Shown one piece after another: positions 1 through 11,335 of a DNA stretch of 64,000 nucleotides (positions are counted from its first letter, which is position 1; each line of letters opens with the position of its first letter). Made by a program: the position numbers and the translations under genes. The stretch spans positions 1 through 64,000 of the forward strand of contig NZ_JAGZ01000001.1 in assembly GCF_000526915.1 (NCBI RefSeq), in the 5' to 3' direction. The notes under the pieces are model-generated. The model was given only the letters and a program-made list of their open reading frames with translations. It was not told the origin of the DNA and ran no database searches. This DNA comes from Mycobacterium genavense ATCC 51234. GTDB lineage: Bacteria > Actinomycetota > Actinomycetes > Mycobacteriales > Mycobacteriaceae.

Positions 1-1620
1 GGCCCAGTTGGTGGTGCCCATCGCCGCGCCGATCTGGCTGGGCGGGCCGCAGTAGGCCGTCTTGCCGCCGGGCGCGACCAGCAGCAGCTGATCGCAGACG
101 TCGAGGTAGGACACCGAGTGCGTCACGACCAACACGACGCGGCCGGCGTCGGCCAGCTGGCGCAGCATCATCATCACCTGGCGGTCCAGCGCCGGGTCCA
201 GGCCGGTGGTGGGTTCGTCGAGGAGCAGCAGCGACGGGCCGGTGAGCAATTCCAGGGCCACCGACGCGCGCTTGCGCTGGCCGCCGGAGAGCTTGTCGAC
301 GCGGGTGTCGGCGTGCTTGGTCAGCTCGAGTTCCTCGAGCACCTGCGCGACGACCTGTTCGCGGTCGGCCTTGCTGGTGTCCGGTGGCAGCCGCAACTCG
401 GCGGCATAGCCCAGCGCCTGGTTGACGGTCAGCTGACGGTGCACGACGTCGTCTTGGGGGACCATCCCGATCCGGCTGCGCAGCGAGGCGTACTCCGTAT
501 GGATGTTGTGGCCCTCGAACGTGGCCGAGCCGGAGCTGGGGGTGCTGTATCCGGCGATCAGCCGCGACAGCGTGCTCTTCCCGGCACCGGACCCGCCGAT
601 GATCGCGGTCAACGTGCCGGGCCGCGCGGTCAACGAGATGTGGTCCAGCAGTTGTTTGCCGTTGTCGACGACGTACTGCACGTCGCGCACCTGCAGGACG
701 CCCGAACGCGTGGCGACCTCGCCCAGCGTGACCAGGGTGCCGTCGCGCACGACCAAATCGACGTTGCCGATGGTGACCACGTCGTCGTCGCTCAAAATCG
801 CCGACCCCACCCGGGTGCCGTTGACGAACGTCCCGTTGATGCTGTTGTCTCGGATCTCGAGCCCCAGCGGTGTGGGCACCAGCGTGGCGTGTTGACGCGA
901 CGCCAGGACGTCGGGCACGACGATGTCGTTGTCCGGGGCGCGCCCGATCGTCAGCGCGCCCGCCGTCCCCGCCGCCGACGACGAACGCGGTGAGAGCAGC
1001 CTCACAAACCGCGTCGCGAGATTCGACACGTCGGTGGTCTTGGCGTCGATCACGGTGGACTCGGCGGGCGGGGTCGCGTCCCGGGCCGCGTGGACGACGG
1101 TGAGTTCCTCGGGCGGTGTCGCGCGCGGGCGTGGCGGCCTGCCGGGATACTTTGGCGGCCTGAGCATTTGGGGCTGCGGTTGCCTGCGCGGCGGCGGGGG
1201 CAGCGGCTGCGAGGTGGTGGTCGGTGGGTCGGGCAGCGCGGACCAGGCGATCGTGGGTGGGCCGGATTGCGGCGTCGGCCGCGGCTGCGCTGGGCGGCCG
1301 GCCCGGGCCTGCTGCGGACCGACGGCGAAGGTCAGCCGCGGTCCCCGGGGATTGCCGACGTGAATGCTCTGCCCGTCGTGGATATCGACGACCGGCATCC
1401 GGTAGCCATTGACGTAGGTCCCGTTCAGCGAGCCGTTGTCGATGGCCAGCCAGCGGCCCTGATCGAAACGCAGGATCAGATGCGCACGGGATATCCGCGG
1501 GTCGGCGATGCGCAGATCGGCGTGCTGATCGCGTCCGACGATCACCTCTTGGCCTGCGGCGAAGGTTCTTTGCGACCCGTCGTGCCGAATTGTCAGGACA
1601 GGAGGGGCGGGTCGACTCAC
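1..1620 (-). CDS. FHA-ABC transporter, Rv1747-like (5' part, cut by window edge)
   Basis: ATP-binding half of an ABC exporter of the Rv1747 type; in M. tuberculosis this family is a PknF substrate linked to cell-envelope glycolipids. I translated the minus strand without meeting a stop for 540 codons. Two FHA phosphothreonine-binding domains come first (about residues 10-95 with VGRD, SRAH and NGSLNGTYVNG; about 225-300 with IGRAPDND, SRQH and NSINGTFVNG), joined by a Pro-rich linker. The nucleotide-binding domain follows, with Walker A GGSGAGKST, signature LSGGQRKR and Walker [14 protein letters not shown]. The permease domain lies beyond base 1. Start: GTG at 1620 is forced, because the in-frame codon two upstream is TGA. 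No clear Shine-Dalgarno. A 22-bp tandem duplication covers the start. Its kinase neighbour is divergent and broken. Confidence 0.9.
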   Translation of the reverse strand, partial: MSRPAPPVLTIRHDGSQRTFAAGQEVIVGRDQHADLRIADPRISRAHLILRFDQGRWLAIDNGSLNGTYVNGYRMPVVDIHDGQSIHVGNPRGPRLTFAVGPQQARAGRPAQPRPTPQSGPPTIAWSALPDPPTTTSQPLPPPPRRQPQPQMLRPPKYPGRPPRPRATPPEELTVVHAARDATPPAESTVIDAKTTDVSNLATRFVRLLSPRSSSAAGTAGALTIGRAPDNDIVVPDVLASRQHATLVPTPLGLEIRDNSINGTFVNGTRVGSAILSDDDVVTIGNVDLVVRDGTLVTLGEVATRSGVLQVRDVQYVVDNGKQLLDHISLTARPGTLTAIIGGSGAGKSTLSRLIAGYSTPSSGSATFEGHNIHTEYASLRSRIGMVPQDDVVHRQLTVNQALGYAAELRLPPDTSKADREQVVAQVLEELELTKHADTRVDKLSGGQRKRASVALELLTGPSLLLLDEPTTGLDPALDRQVMMMLRQLADAGRVVLVVTHSVSYLDVCDQLLLVAPGGKTAYCGPPSQIGAAMGTTNWA

Positions 1621-1652
1621 TACTCAAGTAGGGTCGACTCACTACTCAAGTA
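1609..1652. repeat. 22-bp perfect tandem duplication over a start codon
   Basis: Two identical 22-bp units sit head to tail at 1609-1630 and 1631-1652. Each contains GTCGACTCAC, so the GTG start and first codons of the FHA-ABC gene are duplicated. Because 22 is not a multiple of three, the outer GTG (near 1642) is out of frame with the gene. The inner GTG at 1620 remains the in-frame start. Confidence 0.9.
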
Positions 1653-2028
1653 TCGGTGCGCCGAGTCGGTCCTCCCCATGGGACTCGCCTGTGACTTCGC
1701 TTTGTTTGCGTTCGCAGGCTCATAGCTGGTTCATAGTGTCCAGCGGCATTTCGCCTATCCGCGTCCGGCAGGATGCAACGGGGAGCTGTGCCGACGTGCG
1801 CACCAATGCCGACACACGAGGGGGCAACCACATGGACGAGCTGAAGCGCCCGACCCGGCGCCTGGGCAGCGGCCGGCGGCTGCTGACAAACCCGCGCCTG
1901 GCGCGCGAGGCGCTGCGCGCCAGGTTCGATTCAGCGACCGTCGCACACTTGTTTCGTCATGTCGCCCGGTCAATTCGACTCCGAACCCGGCACCCGCCGA
2001 GGACCAGGTCGGCGGGTCGCGCCCGGCG
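1621..2028. other. Intergenic region between divergent FHA-ABC and kinase genes
   Basis: About 400 bases between two divergent genes. It contains the outer copy of the 22-bp duplication and probably both promoters. A pair of CATAG words near 1720-1740 is visible, but no convincing -35/-10 pair. Short open frames here lack family resemblance and I do not call them genes. Confidence 0.5.
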
Positions 2029-3842
2029 ATGGCCAACGGTACGTCCTTCGCGGGCTACACCGTCCTGCGGCCATTGGGCGCCGGCGGGATGGCCGAGGTC
2101 TACCTGGCGTTGCATCCGAGGCTGCCGCGTCGCGACGTGATCAAAGTCCTCGCCGAAGCCGTCACCGCCGACAGCGAATTCCGTGAAAGGTTCAACAGGG
2201 AAGCCGATTTGGCCGCCACGCTGTGGCACCCGCACATTGTCGGCGTGCACGATCGTGGCGAATTCGACGGTCGGCTGTGGATCTCGATGGATTACGTCGA
2301 GGGCACCGACGCGTCCCGGCTGGTGAAAGAGCGCTACTCCGAAGGGATGCCGGTCGGCGAGGTGTGCGCGATTCTCCAAGCCGTCGCGAGCGCACTCGAT
2401 TACGCGCATGACCGCGGTCTGCTGCACCGCGACGTCAAGCCCGCCAACATTCTGCTCACCCACCCAGGCGATGACGATCAGCGAATCCTGTTGGCGGACT
2501 TCGGTGTAGCGCGGCACCTGGGCAATATCAGCGGGATCACCGAGACCAATGTCGCGGTCGGGACGGTCGCCTACGCGGCACCCGAGCAGTTGGCCGGGTC
2601 CAACATAGACGGCCGCGCGGACCAATATGCGTTGGCGGCCACGGCATTTCATCTGCTCACCGGTGCCCCGCCGTTCCAGCGCGCCAACCCGATCGCGGTG
2701 ATCAGCCAGCACCTGCACGAGGATCCGCCGTGGCTCAGCGAATACCGCCCGGAATTGCGTACCTGGACGACGTGTTCGCCAAAGCCCTTGGCAAGAAACC
2801 CGCCGAGCGCTTCGAGCGCTGTCGCGCCTTCGCCGCCGCCGTCAGTGAGCGGGTCGACGCCGTCGCCGAAGACCCCGCGGCCACGCCGCACCGGCGGCGT
2901 CTGATTGCGGCGGCGTACCACCGGTCCTCGTCGAGGGTTCGCTGGTCGGCCGCGCTGGTTTGCGCGGTGCTGATCGCCGTCGCGGCGACCTGGTCGACGC
3001 TGTACTCCTTCCAGCCGGCAAGTCCGCAGCCCCACCCGACGCTGGCCTCGCGGCCGTCGGCGCCCGCCGCCAGCGCGACCCCGCGGCCCGGCGGCCCGGT
3101 GCTGGACGGCACCTACCAATTGACATACGACCAGACCAAGCGGACCACCAACGGCATCCCCATCCGCCACGACGGCTCCGGCACGAGCTGGTGGGCATTC
3201 CGCTCGGCATGTACCACGAACGGATGCGCGGCCACCGGCACCAAACTGGACGACACCAACCACCAGGTCGCCGGCACCGCCGACGGCGGGGAGACCGACA
3301 CCTTGCGCTATGTCGGCGGCTATTGGCAGGGGGCCCCGCAGCAGGAGCGGGTCGGCTGCCGGCTGCCCAACGGGCAAGTCCCGGCAACCCAGCAGGAGAC
3401 CCTCGCCTGGTCGTTCGCGTCCCAGCCGGACGGCACGCTGCGGGGCACCGAAACCGAAACGGTGCTGAGCAACGAGTGCGGTGCGCAGGGCGCCGTGGTG
3501 CGGGTGCCGGTGGTGGCAACCCGGGCCGGTGACGCGCCGGTGGGGGTGGCGCTGGCCGATCCCAACCTGGTGATCAGCACCTCGACCGCACCGGCGCACC
3601 CGGCGCCCGCCGTGCTCGGCGGGTTGTGCACCGACGTCGACAAGCTCGCCTACGACCCGACCAGCAACGAGCAGGTCGTGTGCGAGGGCAACACCTGGGA
3701 CAAGGCGCCGATCGCGACCGGGGTGCACGCCGCGGGCAGCTCGTGTGACCTGCCCGACGTCCCGGTGTACGCGATGTCCACTTCGAACGACGGCTATCTG
3801 CTGCAATGCGACCCGGTCACCCGGATGTGGACCCGGCACTGA
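2029..3842 (+). pseudogene. PknF-like receptor Ser/Thr protein kinase, frameshifted
   Basis: Membrane Ser/Thr kinase of the PknF/PknJ group. The kinase domain shows a glycine loop [11 protein letters not shown], catalytic [15 protein letters not shown] and AAPEQ. After about residue 240 the frame is lost: the protein continues one frame back from near base 2757, where TTGCG stands for an expected TTGGCG (one G missing). The second part has the end of the kinase lobe (DDVFAKAL), one TM segment (about 2940-3010, AALVCAVLIAVAATW) and a Cys-containing extracellular domain ending in a TGA at 3840. Start ATG 2029 because no start codon lies further upstream in frame before family similarity begins. 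Its expected partner, the FHA-ABC transporter, is intact and divergent. A sequencing error is possible, but see the decay pattern across the window. Confidence 0.85.
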
Positions 3843-3866
3843 GTAGCGCTGCCGGGCCCGCGGCCT

Positions 3867-3928
3867 CGCCGAACGTGCTCTCATGGCGACTTTTCCGCTG
3901 ATTTCCCGCCACCAGAGCACGTTCGGCG
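3867..3928. repeat. Long inverted repeat between kinase and uvrB
   Basis: A perfect 15-bp inverted repeat: CGCCGAACGTGCTCT at 3867-3881 and its complement at 3914-3928. An inner 5-bp stem (TGGCG 3884-3888 / CGCCA 3907-3911) is separated from it by a symmetrical 2x2 internal loop. The transcript would fold into a long stem with an 18-nt apical loop. It may terminate the kinase transcript or be a copy of a dispersed palindromic element. No T-tract follows. The arms contain CGAAC/GTTCG but at the wrong spacing for a LexA box. Confidence 0.85.
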
Positions 3929-3987
3929 GAGCCGGCGGGTACGCCGGCATCGCGACACTTGTCGGTGCGCGCCTCTACCCTGGGGTC

Positions 3988-6144
<2,157 letters not shown>

Positions 6145-6156
6145 CGCGGCACTCCT

Positions 6157-6169
6157 CATACGGTGTATG
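6157..6169. promoter_or_regulatory. Operator-like palindrome and leaderless promoter of MFS gene 1
   Basis: CATACGGTGTATG is a perfect inverted repeat (CATAC-N3-GTATG). It contains TACGGT (6159-6164), which fits the mycobacterial -10 pattern TANNNT and lies six bases before the GTG start at 6171, the geometry of a leaderless transcript. A near-identical element precedes the second MFS gene at 7607. Repressor binding here is an inference. Confidence 0.6.
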
Positions 6170-6170
6170 G

Positions 6171-7649
6171 GTGACTGACACGGCGAGCGACACCGGCAGT
6201 TGGCGCGAACTGCTGGGCGGCTACCTCGGAACGTCCACCGTCCTGGCCGGTGGGGTTCTGCTGTACGCGACCACCGAGTTTCTGACCACCAGCCTGCTCC
6301 CGACCACAGTCGCCGAGATCGGCGGCGGCCGGCTGTATGCGTGGGTGATCACCCTGTATCTGGTCGGGTCGGTGGTGGCGGCGGCGACGGTGAACACCCT
6401 GCGGTTGCGCATCGGCGCGTGCTCGGCGTTCCTGTGCGGCCTGGCCGTCTTCGGCATCGCGAGCGTCGTGTGCGCGGCGGCGCCGAACATGCCGGTGCTG
6501 ATCGCCGGCCGTGCCCTGCAAGGCGTGGCCGGCGGGCTGCTGGCCGGGCTGGGCTATTCGCTGATCAACATCGCTCTGCCGCGGTCGCTGTGGACCCGCG
6601 GCTCGGCGCTGGTATCGGCGATGTGGGGCGTCGCGACCCTGGTCGGGCCCGCGATTGGCGGCCTGTTCGCACAGTTTGGGCTGTGGCGGTGGGCATTTGG
6701 GGCCATGGTCGTCCTGGCCGCGCTGATGGCGATACTGGTCCCGCGAGCCCTCAGCAACGCCGACATCGTCGCCGGTGACGCGCCGGGGATCACCAAGGTG
6801 CCGGTGTTGTCGCTACTGCTGCTGGGCGCGGCCGCGTTGGCAGTCAGCGTTGCGGAGTTGCCGCACAATGCTTTCGCGATGGCCGGACTGCTGGCCGCCG
6901 GTGCGGCGCTGGTCGGACTGTTCATCTACGCCGACTGGCGAATGAGCGCAAAAGCGTTGCCGAACAGCACCTTTGGCAGTGGTCCGTTGAAATGGATCTA
7001 CCTGACGGTGGGGATTCAGATGGCGGCCGTGATGGTCGACACGTATGTGCCGCTGTTCGGTCAACGGTTGGCGCATCTGACGCCGGTCGCGGCGGGCTTC
7101 TTGGGCGCGGTGCTGGCCATGGGGTGGACGATCGCCGAGCTCACCAGCGCCTCGCTGAGCAACCCGCGCGTCGTCGACCGGGTGATCGCGGTCGCGCCGT
7201 TGGTGATGGCCTCGGGTCTGGTCCTGGCCGCGGCGACCCAGCGCACCGACGCGCCGATCGCGGTCGTTGTGGTGTGGGCAATCGGGTTCTTGATCGGCGG
7301 TATCGGGATGGGCATGACCTGGCCGCATCTGTCGATGCGGGCCATGGACACCGTCGACGATCCGTCCGAGGGAGGTGCGGCGGCCGCGGCGATCAATACG
7401 GTCCAGCTGATCTCCGCGGCGTTCGGCGCCGGGCTGGCGGGCGTGGTGGTCAACAACGCCGCGGGTGGGGACTTGGCGGCGGCTCGCTGGCTCTACGCCG
7501 TCATCGCGGCGCTGGCGGCGACGGCCGTCGTCGCGTCCACGCGGGCCGGCCGGCGGGTCGTCGCGCCCGCCGATGATGCTTTGCTGACGAAACACGCGCT
7601 CTGCCCCATACGGTATATGAGTGACCGTCACGACGGACGAGGCCGGTAG
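6171..7649 (+). CDS. MFS efflux transporter, Rv1634-like
   Basis: Polytopic major-facilitator exporter of the drug:H+ antiporter type, 492 residues, similar to Rv1634 (a putative drug efflux protein). Hydrophobic segments run through almost the whole protein. Typical MFS pieces are visible: LYLVGSVVAAATV, the motif-C-like GRALQGVAGGLLAGLGY, LVGPAIGGLFAQ, and a second half with VPLFGQRLAHLTPVAAGFLGAVLAMG. GTG at 6171 is the start, immediately after a TANNNT -10 element, so translation is probably leaderless. The C-terminus overlaps the start of the next MFS gene by 29 bases. Substrate cannot be told from sequence. Confidence 0.85.
   Translation: MTDTASDTGSWRELLGGYLGTSTVLAGGVLLYATTEFLTTSLLPTTVAEIGGGRLYAWVITLYLVGSVVAAATVNTLRLRIGACSAFLCGLAVFGIASVVCAAAPNMPVLIAGRALQGVAGGLLAGLGYSLINIALPRSLWTRGSALVSAMWGVATLVGPAIGGLFAQFGLWRWAFGAMVVLAALMAILVPRALSNADIVAGDAPGITKVPVLSLLLLGAAALAVSVAELPHNAFAMAGLLAAGAALVGLFIYADWRMSAKALPNSTFGSGPLKWIYLTVGIQMAAVMVDTYVPLFGQRLAHLTPVAAGFLGAVLAMGWTIAELTSASLSNPRVVDRVIAVAPLVMASGLVLAAATQRTDAPIAVVVVWAIGFLIGGIGMGMTWPHLSMRAMDTVDDPSEGGAAAAAINTVQLISAAFGAGLAGVVVNNAAGGDLAAARWLYAVIAALAATAVVASTRAGRRVVAPADDALLTKHALCPIRYMSDRHDGRGR
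7607..7619. promoter_or_regulatory. Second copy of the MFS operator/leaderless promoter element
   Basis: CATACGGTATATG differs from the element at 6157 by one base, so the dyad is imperfect here. TACGGT (7609-7614) again lies six bases before a GTG start (7621). It is located inside the 3' end of MFS gene 1, which shows that the promoter was duplicated along with the gene. Confidence 0.55.
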
Positions 7650-9012
7650 TTGGCGCGAGCTGCTCGGACAGCATCTGGGAATGTCGACGGTGCTGGCCGG
7701 CGGCATTCTGCTGTACTCCACCAACGAATTCATGACGGTCAGCATGCTGCCGACCATCATCGCCGATATCGGCGGAGCTCGGCTGTTTTCCTGGGCGACG
7801 ACGCTGTATCTCATCGGATCCGTCGTCTCCGCCTCGGCAGTCCACCCGGTGGTGCAACGGATCGGGGCCCGACGCGCATAGCTGCTCGGGCTCAGCGTGT
7901 TTGCCCTCGCCAGCGTGGTGAACATGTTGGCGCCCAGCATGGCGGTTCTGGTCGCCGGACGGGCGCTGCGCGGCGTGTCCGGCGGGCTGTTGGCCGGCCT
8001 GGGCTACGCGCTGATCAACTCCGCCCTGCCGCGTTCGCTGTGGACCCGCGGCTCGGCGCTGGTGTCCGCGATGTGGGGGTCTCGACGCTGATCGGCCCGG
8101 TGGCGGGCGGGATCTTCGCCCAACTCGGGCTGTGGCGGTTGGGGCAAACCGCGACGGGCATTGGGGCCGGGCTGATGGCGATATTGGTGCTGGCTGTCTT
8201 GCAGCCCGGCCGGGTGGCGCGGGAGCACCCGCTGACACCGGTCCGCAAGGTGCCCGTTTGGTCGCTGTTGCTGATGAGTTCGGCGGCGTTGACCGTGAGC
8301 ATCGCGGCGCTTCCGCACCACGTGGTGCGGAACCTGGGGTTGCTGTTCGCGGGCGTGATGTTGATCGTCGCCTTCGTCGTCGTCGACCGGCGCTTGGACG
8401 TAGCGGTGTTGCCGCGCAGCGTATTTGGCCGGGGACCGGCCAAGTGGATCTTCCTCACCATGTCGGTGGAGATGGTCGCCGCGATGGCCAATATCTATGT
8501 GCCGTTGTTCGGCCAGAAACTGGCGGACCTGAGCCCGGTGGAGTCCGGGCTGCTCGGTGCGGGGCTGGCCACCGGATGGACCGGCAGCGAGATCGTCAGC
8601 GCGTCACTGACCGAACGTCGCGCGATCCGGCGCGTCGTCGTCGCCGGCCCGTTGGTCATGGCCGCGGGCCTGGCGCTGGCGGCGGTGGCTCAGCGCGCGT
8701 ACGCCCCGCTCGGGTTCGTCGCGCTGTGGGCACTGGCGCTGCTGATCACCGGGGCCGGCATCGGGATGGGCTGGCCGCACCTGGTGGTGCGCGCGATGGA
8801 TTCCGACGACCCGGAACAGGGCAGTGCGGCGGCCGCGTCGATCAACACCGTGCAGCTGATCTCGGCGGCGTTCGGGGGTGGGCTGGCGGGTGTGGTGGTC
8901 AACCTGGCGGAGGCCGACGACGCGGCGGCGGCCCGCGCGTTGTATCTCGTTTTCGCGATGGTGGCGGCCAGCGCCGTGCTGGCCGCCTACCGCATCATCC
9001 GGCGCCGACTAA
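7621..9012 (+). pseudogene. Second MFS efflux gene, paralogue of its neighbour, broken
   Basis: Tandem paralogue of the preceding MFS gene, with identical architecture (SWRELLGQHLGMSTVLAGG at the N-terminus, PRSLWTRGSALVSAMWG, INTVQLISAAFGGGLAGVVV near the end). It has an in-frame TAG at 7879-7881, after RIGARRA and before LLGLSVFALASVV. It also has a one-base deletion near 8078, where a run of five Gs stands for an expected six (MWG-VSTLIGP). The frame after the deletion passes its likely original end and runs on antisense to the mgtC-like gene, so the exact stop is unclear; TAA at 9010 is the probable ancestral stop. Confidence 0.88.
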
Positions 9013-9710
9013 TCCGCGTCGTCCTCGGCGCGCAGGATGGCGATGACACCGTCGATGGCCGCGAAAGCCTTTGGCGCCCTTCCCATTTGCGCACCCGCCA
9101 AGGTCATCGTCACGCGGACTTCGCCGTCGTCGATGTCGTGGGTGTCGGCGTCGAGCTCGGTGAGCTGCCACTTGCGCTGCCCGCACACCCGCAGCACCTC
9201 GCGCAGCACGCCTCGCCCGTTCTCGTAGATGATGTGCAGCCGGGCGGTCCCGTGCAGCCTGGCGCCGAGTTGACGCTCGACGGCGCTGAACGCCAGCGCG
9301 CTGACGAAGTGCAGCACTACGACGGCGATGGCCAGCAGCAGGCCGGCGCCCGACGCCATGCCGACGGCGGCCGATTCCCAAACCGCGGCGGCGGTGGTGA
9401 GTCCGTGCACGGCGCCGCGCCGGGTGGTGGTGATCCCGGCGCCCAAAAACCCGATACCGGAAACGATTTGGGCGGCGACCCGGGACGGATCGAGCACCAC
9501 CGTGCCGGCGTTCAGGACATTGTCGAAACCGTACTTACTGATCAGCATCACCAACGCCGACGACGTGCCGACGATCGTCTGGGTCCGCAGACCCGCGCTC
9601 TTGCCCTGAACGGTTCATTCCAGGCCGATGAGGGCGGTTAGGCCGAACGCGGCGAACAGCTCGACGAGGTGCCGCAGGTTCTGCACGTCGCCGCCCAGCA
9701 GGTCGCCCAT
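9009..9710 (-). pseudogene. MgtC/SapB family membrane protein, nonsense mutation
   Basis: MgtC-family protein; in intracellular pathogens this family aids growth in macrophages and under Mg2+ limitation. From ATG 9710 the frame reads GLTALIGLE, then TGA at 9617-9615 (codon 32), then TVQGKSAGLRTQTIVGTSSALVMLIS and the family hallmark GIGFLGAGI, followed by TM segments and a C-terminal ACT-like tail. The expected residue at the stop is Arg of the conserved GLER motif, so a CGA to TGA change is likely. Downstream restart at an internal GTG would drop the first TM helix. An alternative GTG start lies at 9725. It abuts the dead MFS gene tail to tail. Confidence 0.85.
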
Positions 9711-9763
9711 CAACCCGGAATGCACGTCCCTGAACTACCCGGAACCGGCGCCTTTACTCCTCG

Positions 9764-11335
9764 TCAGCGCGTCGACTTGACGACCTGCGAGTAGTGGAAT
9801 TGCCACCGCTCGACGATGTGGAAGCCGAGGTAACCGGGGAACCGATACGCCGGCGTTCGGCCGAATGCCCCCGGCGGCAGCGACTGTCCCGACTGATGCT
9901 CGGGGAACGACTTGTCGTAGTTGGTGATGGTCCACAGCGTCGTGCACTTGTTGATCTTGGCCGTCGTCAGCCACACCGCGACGTGGCCGTCCCACAACGA
10001 GCCGACCTTGGGCCCGTACGCACCGCGCTCGACGTCGATCAGCGATCGAAACGCCGCCGGCCGGGTGGCCAGCAGCGCGCGGATCGGCCCGGGACGCCAC
10101 GGCACGGTGTTGTCCGTCAGCAGGCAGTCGCCGGGCGCGGCGTGTGAGCTGATCAGGTCGGCCACCTGGCTGTAGTCCCAGCCCTCCTTGGCGTACGGCC
10201 AGCGCTGGGCGAACAGATAGTCGGGCACCGCGGCGACCGCGAACAGCAGCACGACCCCGACGACGGCCCACCGCCGGCGCGCCACCGTGATGATGCAGAC
10301 GGCCAACAAGACGGCCATCGCGGGCGTGGTCAGGATCAGATAGCGCGGAAAGTACATGGGCTCGCCGAACTGCGAATAGATCACCACGGCGGCGGTCGGC
10401 AGCACGACCCAGCCGATGCAGATGATCACCAGGCGGCGCATATCGCCGGCCGGGCCGGGAGCGCCGAAGCGTCGGGCGACGATCGCGGCCGCCATGATCA
10501 CCCCGCTGAGCACCGCGAACGGAACGCTGTGGTCGAAGTACTGGCGCTGGACGATGTCGAAGGCGTAGTGCCAGCTGATCGGGAACAGCCAGTTGACCTG
10601 GAACGCCTGACCGTGCACAAACAGGATGAACGGTGTCATGCCGCCCAGTGCGACGGCCGTGCCGACCGCCCACCGGACGACCGGGGACTTCCGGGATCCC
10701 TTGGGCGCCAACAACGGCAGCATCACCGCGTAGACCCCGACCAGCAGCACCAGGTTGAGGCTGAGCAGAATCGACACCATCAGCCCCACGGCGTAACCCG
10801 CCCACAGCCGGAGCCGATTGCGCCGCACGGCGGTGACCAACAGAACGGTCAGCCAGATCGCGGCCGCCACCGACATGGCATAGGGGCGCGCCTCGATACC
10901 CGCCCAGGTGGTGCGCGGCAGGATCGCGAACATGATGCCCGCGCACAGCGCGGTGCCGCGTCCCGGGGTGAACTGCCGGGTGAGCACGACGACGCCGGCG
11001 GCGGCCACCCCGATCGCCAACGCGCTGGGCACCCGTGACCAGAACTCGGTCGGCGGGAAGACGGCGAACCACCCGTGCATCACCAGGTAGTACAGGCCGT
11101 GCACGGCATCGATGTGGCCCAGCAGCCGCCATAGTTCGGGCAAAGTCCGGCTCGCCGCGGCCGAGATGGTGGCGCCCTCGTCGAACCACAGCGAAGGCCG
11201 ACAGGCCCAGGCGCCGCTGAGGACGGCAGCCAGGGCGGTGACCGCCCAGGGGTCGAGCAACCTGCCCCGTGCGGGCCCGCGCCCGGACTCGACGGTGACA
11301 TCCGGGGAGTGCTGCTCGAGGGCGGACGTAGCCAT
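9764..11335 (-). CDS. ManLAM-capping mannosyltransferase, Rv1635c-like
   Basis: GT-C type polyprenyl-phosphomannose-dependent mannosyltransferase. The M. tuberculosis homologue Rv1635c adds the first mannose of the caps on lipoarabinomannan at the outer face of the membrane. 523 residues with many TM helices and a first extracytoplasmic loop carrying the acidic pair of GT-C enzymes (SLWFDEGAT, about residues 48-56). A soluble C-terminal domain follows the last helix at about 370 (DYLFAQRWPYAKEGWDYS onward). Start: ATG 11335; GTG 11347 is in frame and possible. The same open frame extends much further upstream antisense to other genes, which is coincidental. Confidence 0.85.
   Translation of the reverse strand: MATSALEQHSPDVTVESGRGPARGRLLDPWAVTALAAVLSGAWACRPSLWFDEGATISAAASRTLPELWRLLGHIDAVHGLYYLVMHGWFAVFPPTEFWSRVPSALAIGVAAAGVVVLTRQFTPGRGTALCAGIMFAILPRTTWAGIEARPYAMSVAAAIWLTVLLVTAVRRNRLRLWAGYAVGLMVSILLSLNLVLLVGVYAVMLPLLAPKGSRKSPVVRWAVGTAVALGGMTPFILFVHGQAFQVNWLFPISWHYAFDIVQRQYFDHSVPFAVLSGVIMAAAIVARRFGAPGPAGDMRRLVIICIGWVVLPTAAVVIYSQFGEPMYFPRYLILTTPAMAVLLAVCIITVARRRWAVVGVVLLFAVAAVPDYLFAQRWPYAKEGWDYSQVADLISSHAAPGDCLLTDNTVPWRPGPIRALLATRPAAFRSLIDVERGAYGPKVGSLWDGHVAVWLTTAKINKCTTLWTITNYDKSFPEHQSGQSLPPGAFGRTPAYRFPGYLGFHIVERWQFHYSQVVKSTR

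Noticed and set aside
118..993. Long plus-strand open frame over the left end
   Set aside because: It is the antisense of the FHA-ABC gene. The minus strand encodes two FHA domains and a full nucleotide-binding domain, while the plus frame has His/Gln/Arg-rich composition without family resemblance.
3867..3928. SOS (LexA) box at uvrB
   Set aside because: CGAAC and GTTCG are present but about 40 bases apart, as parts of a long hairpin; the LexA site needs a 4-base spacer.
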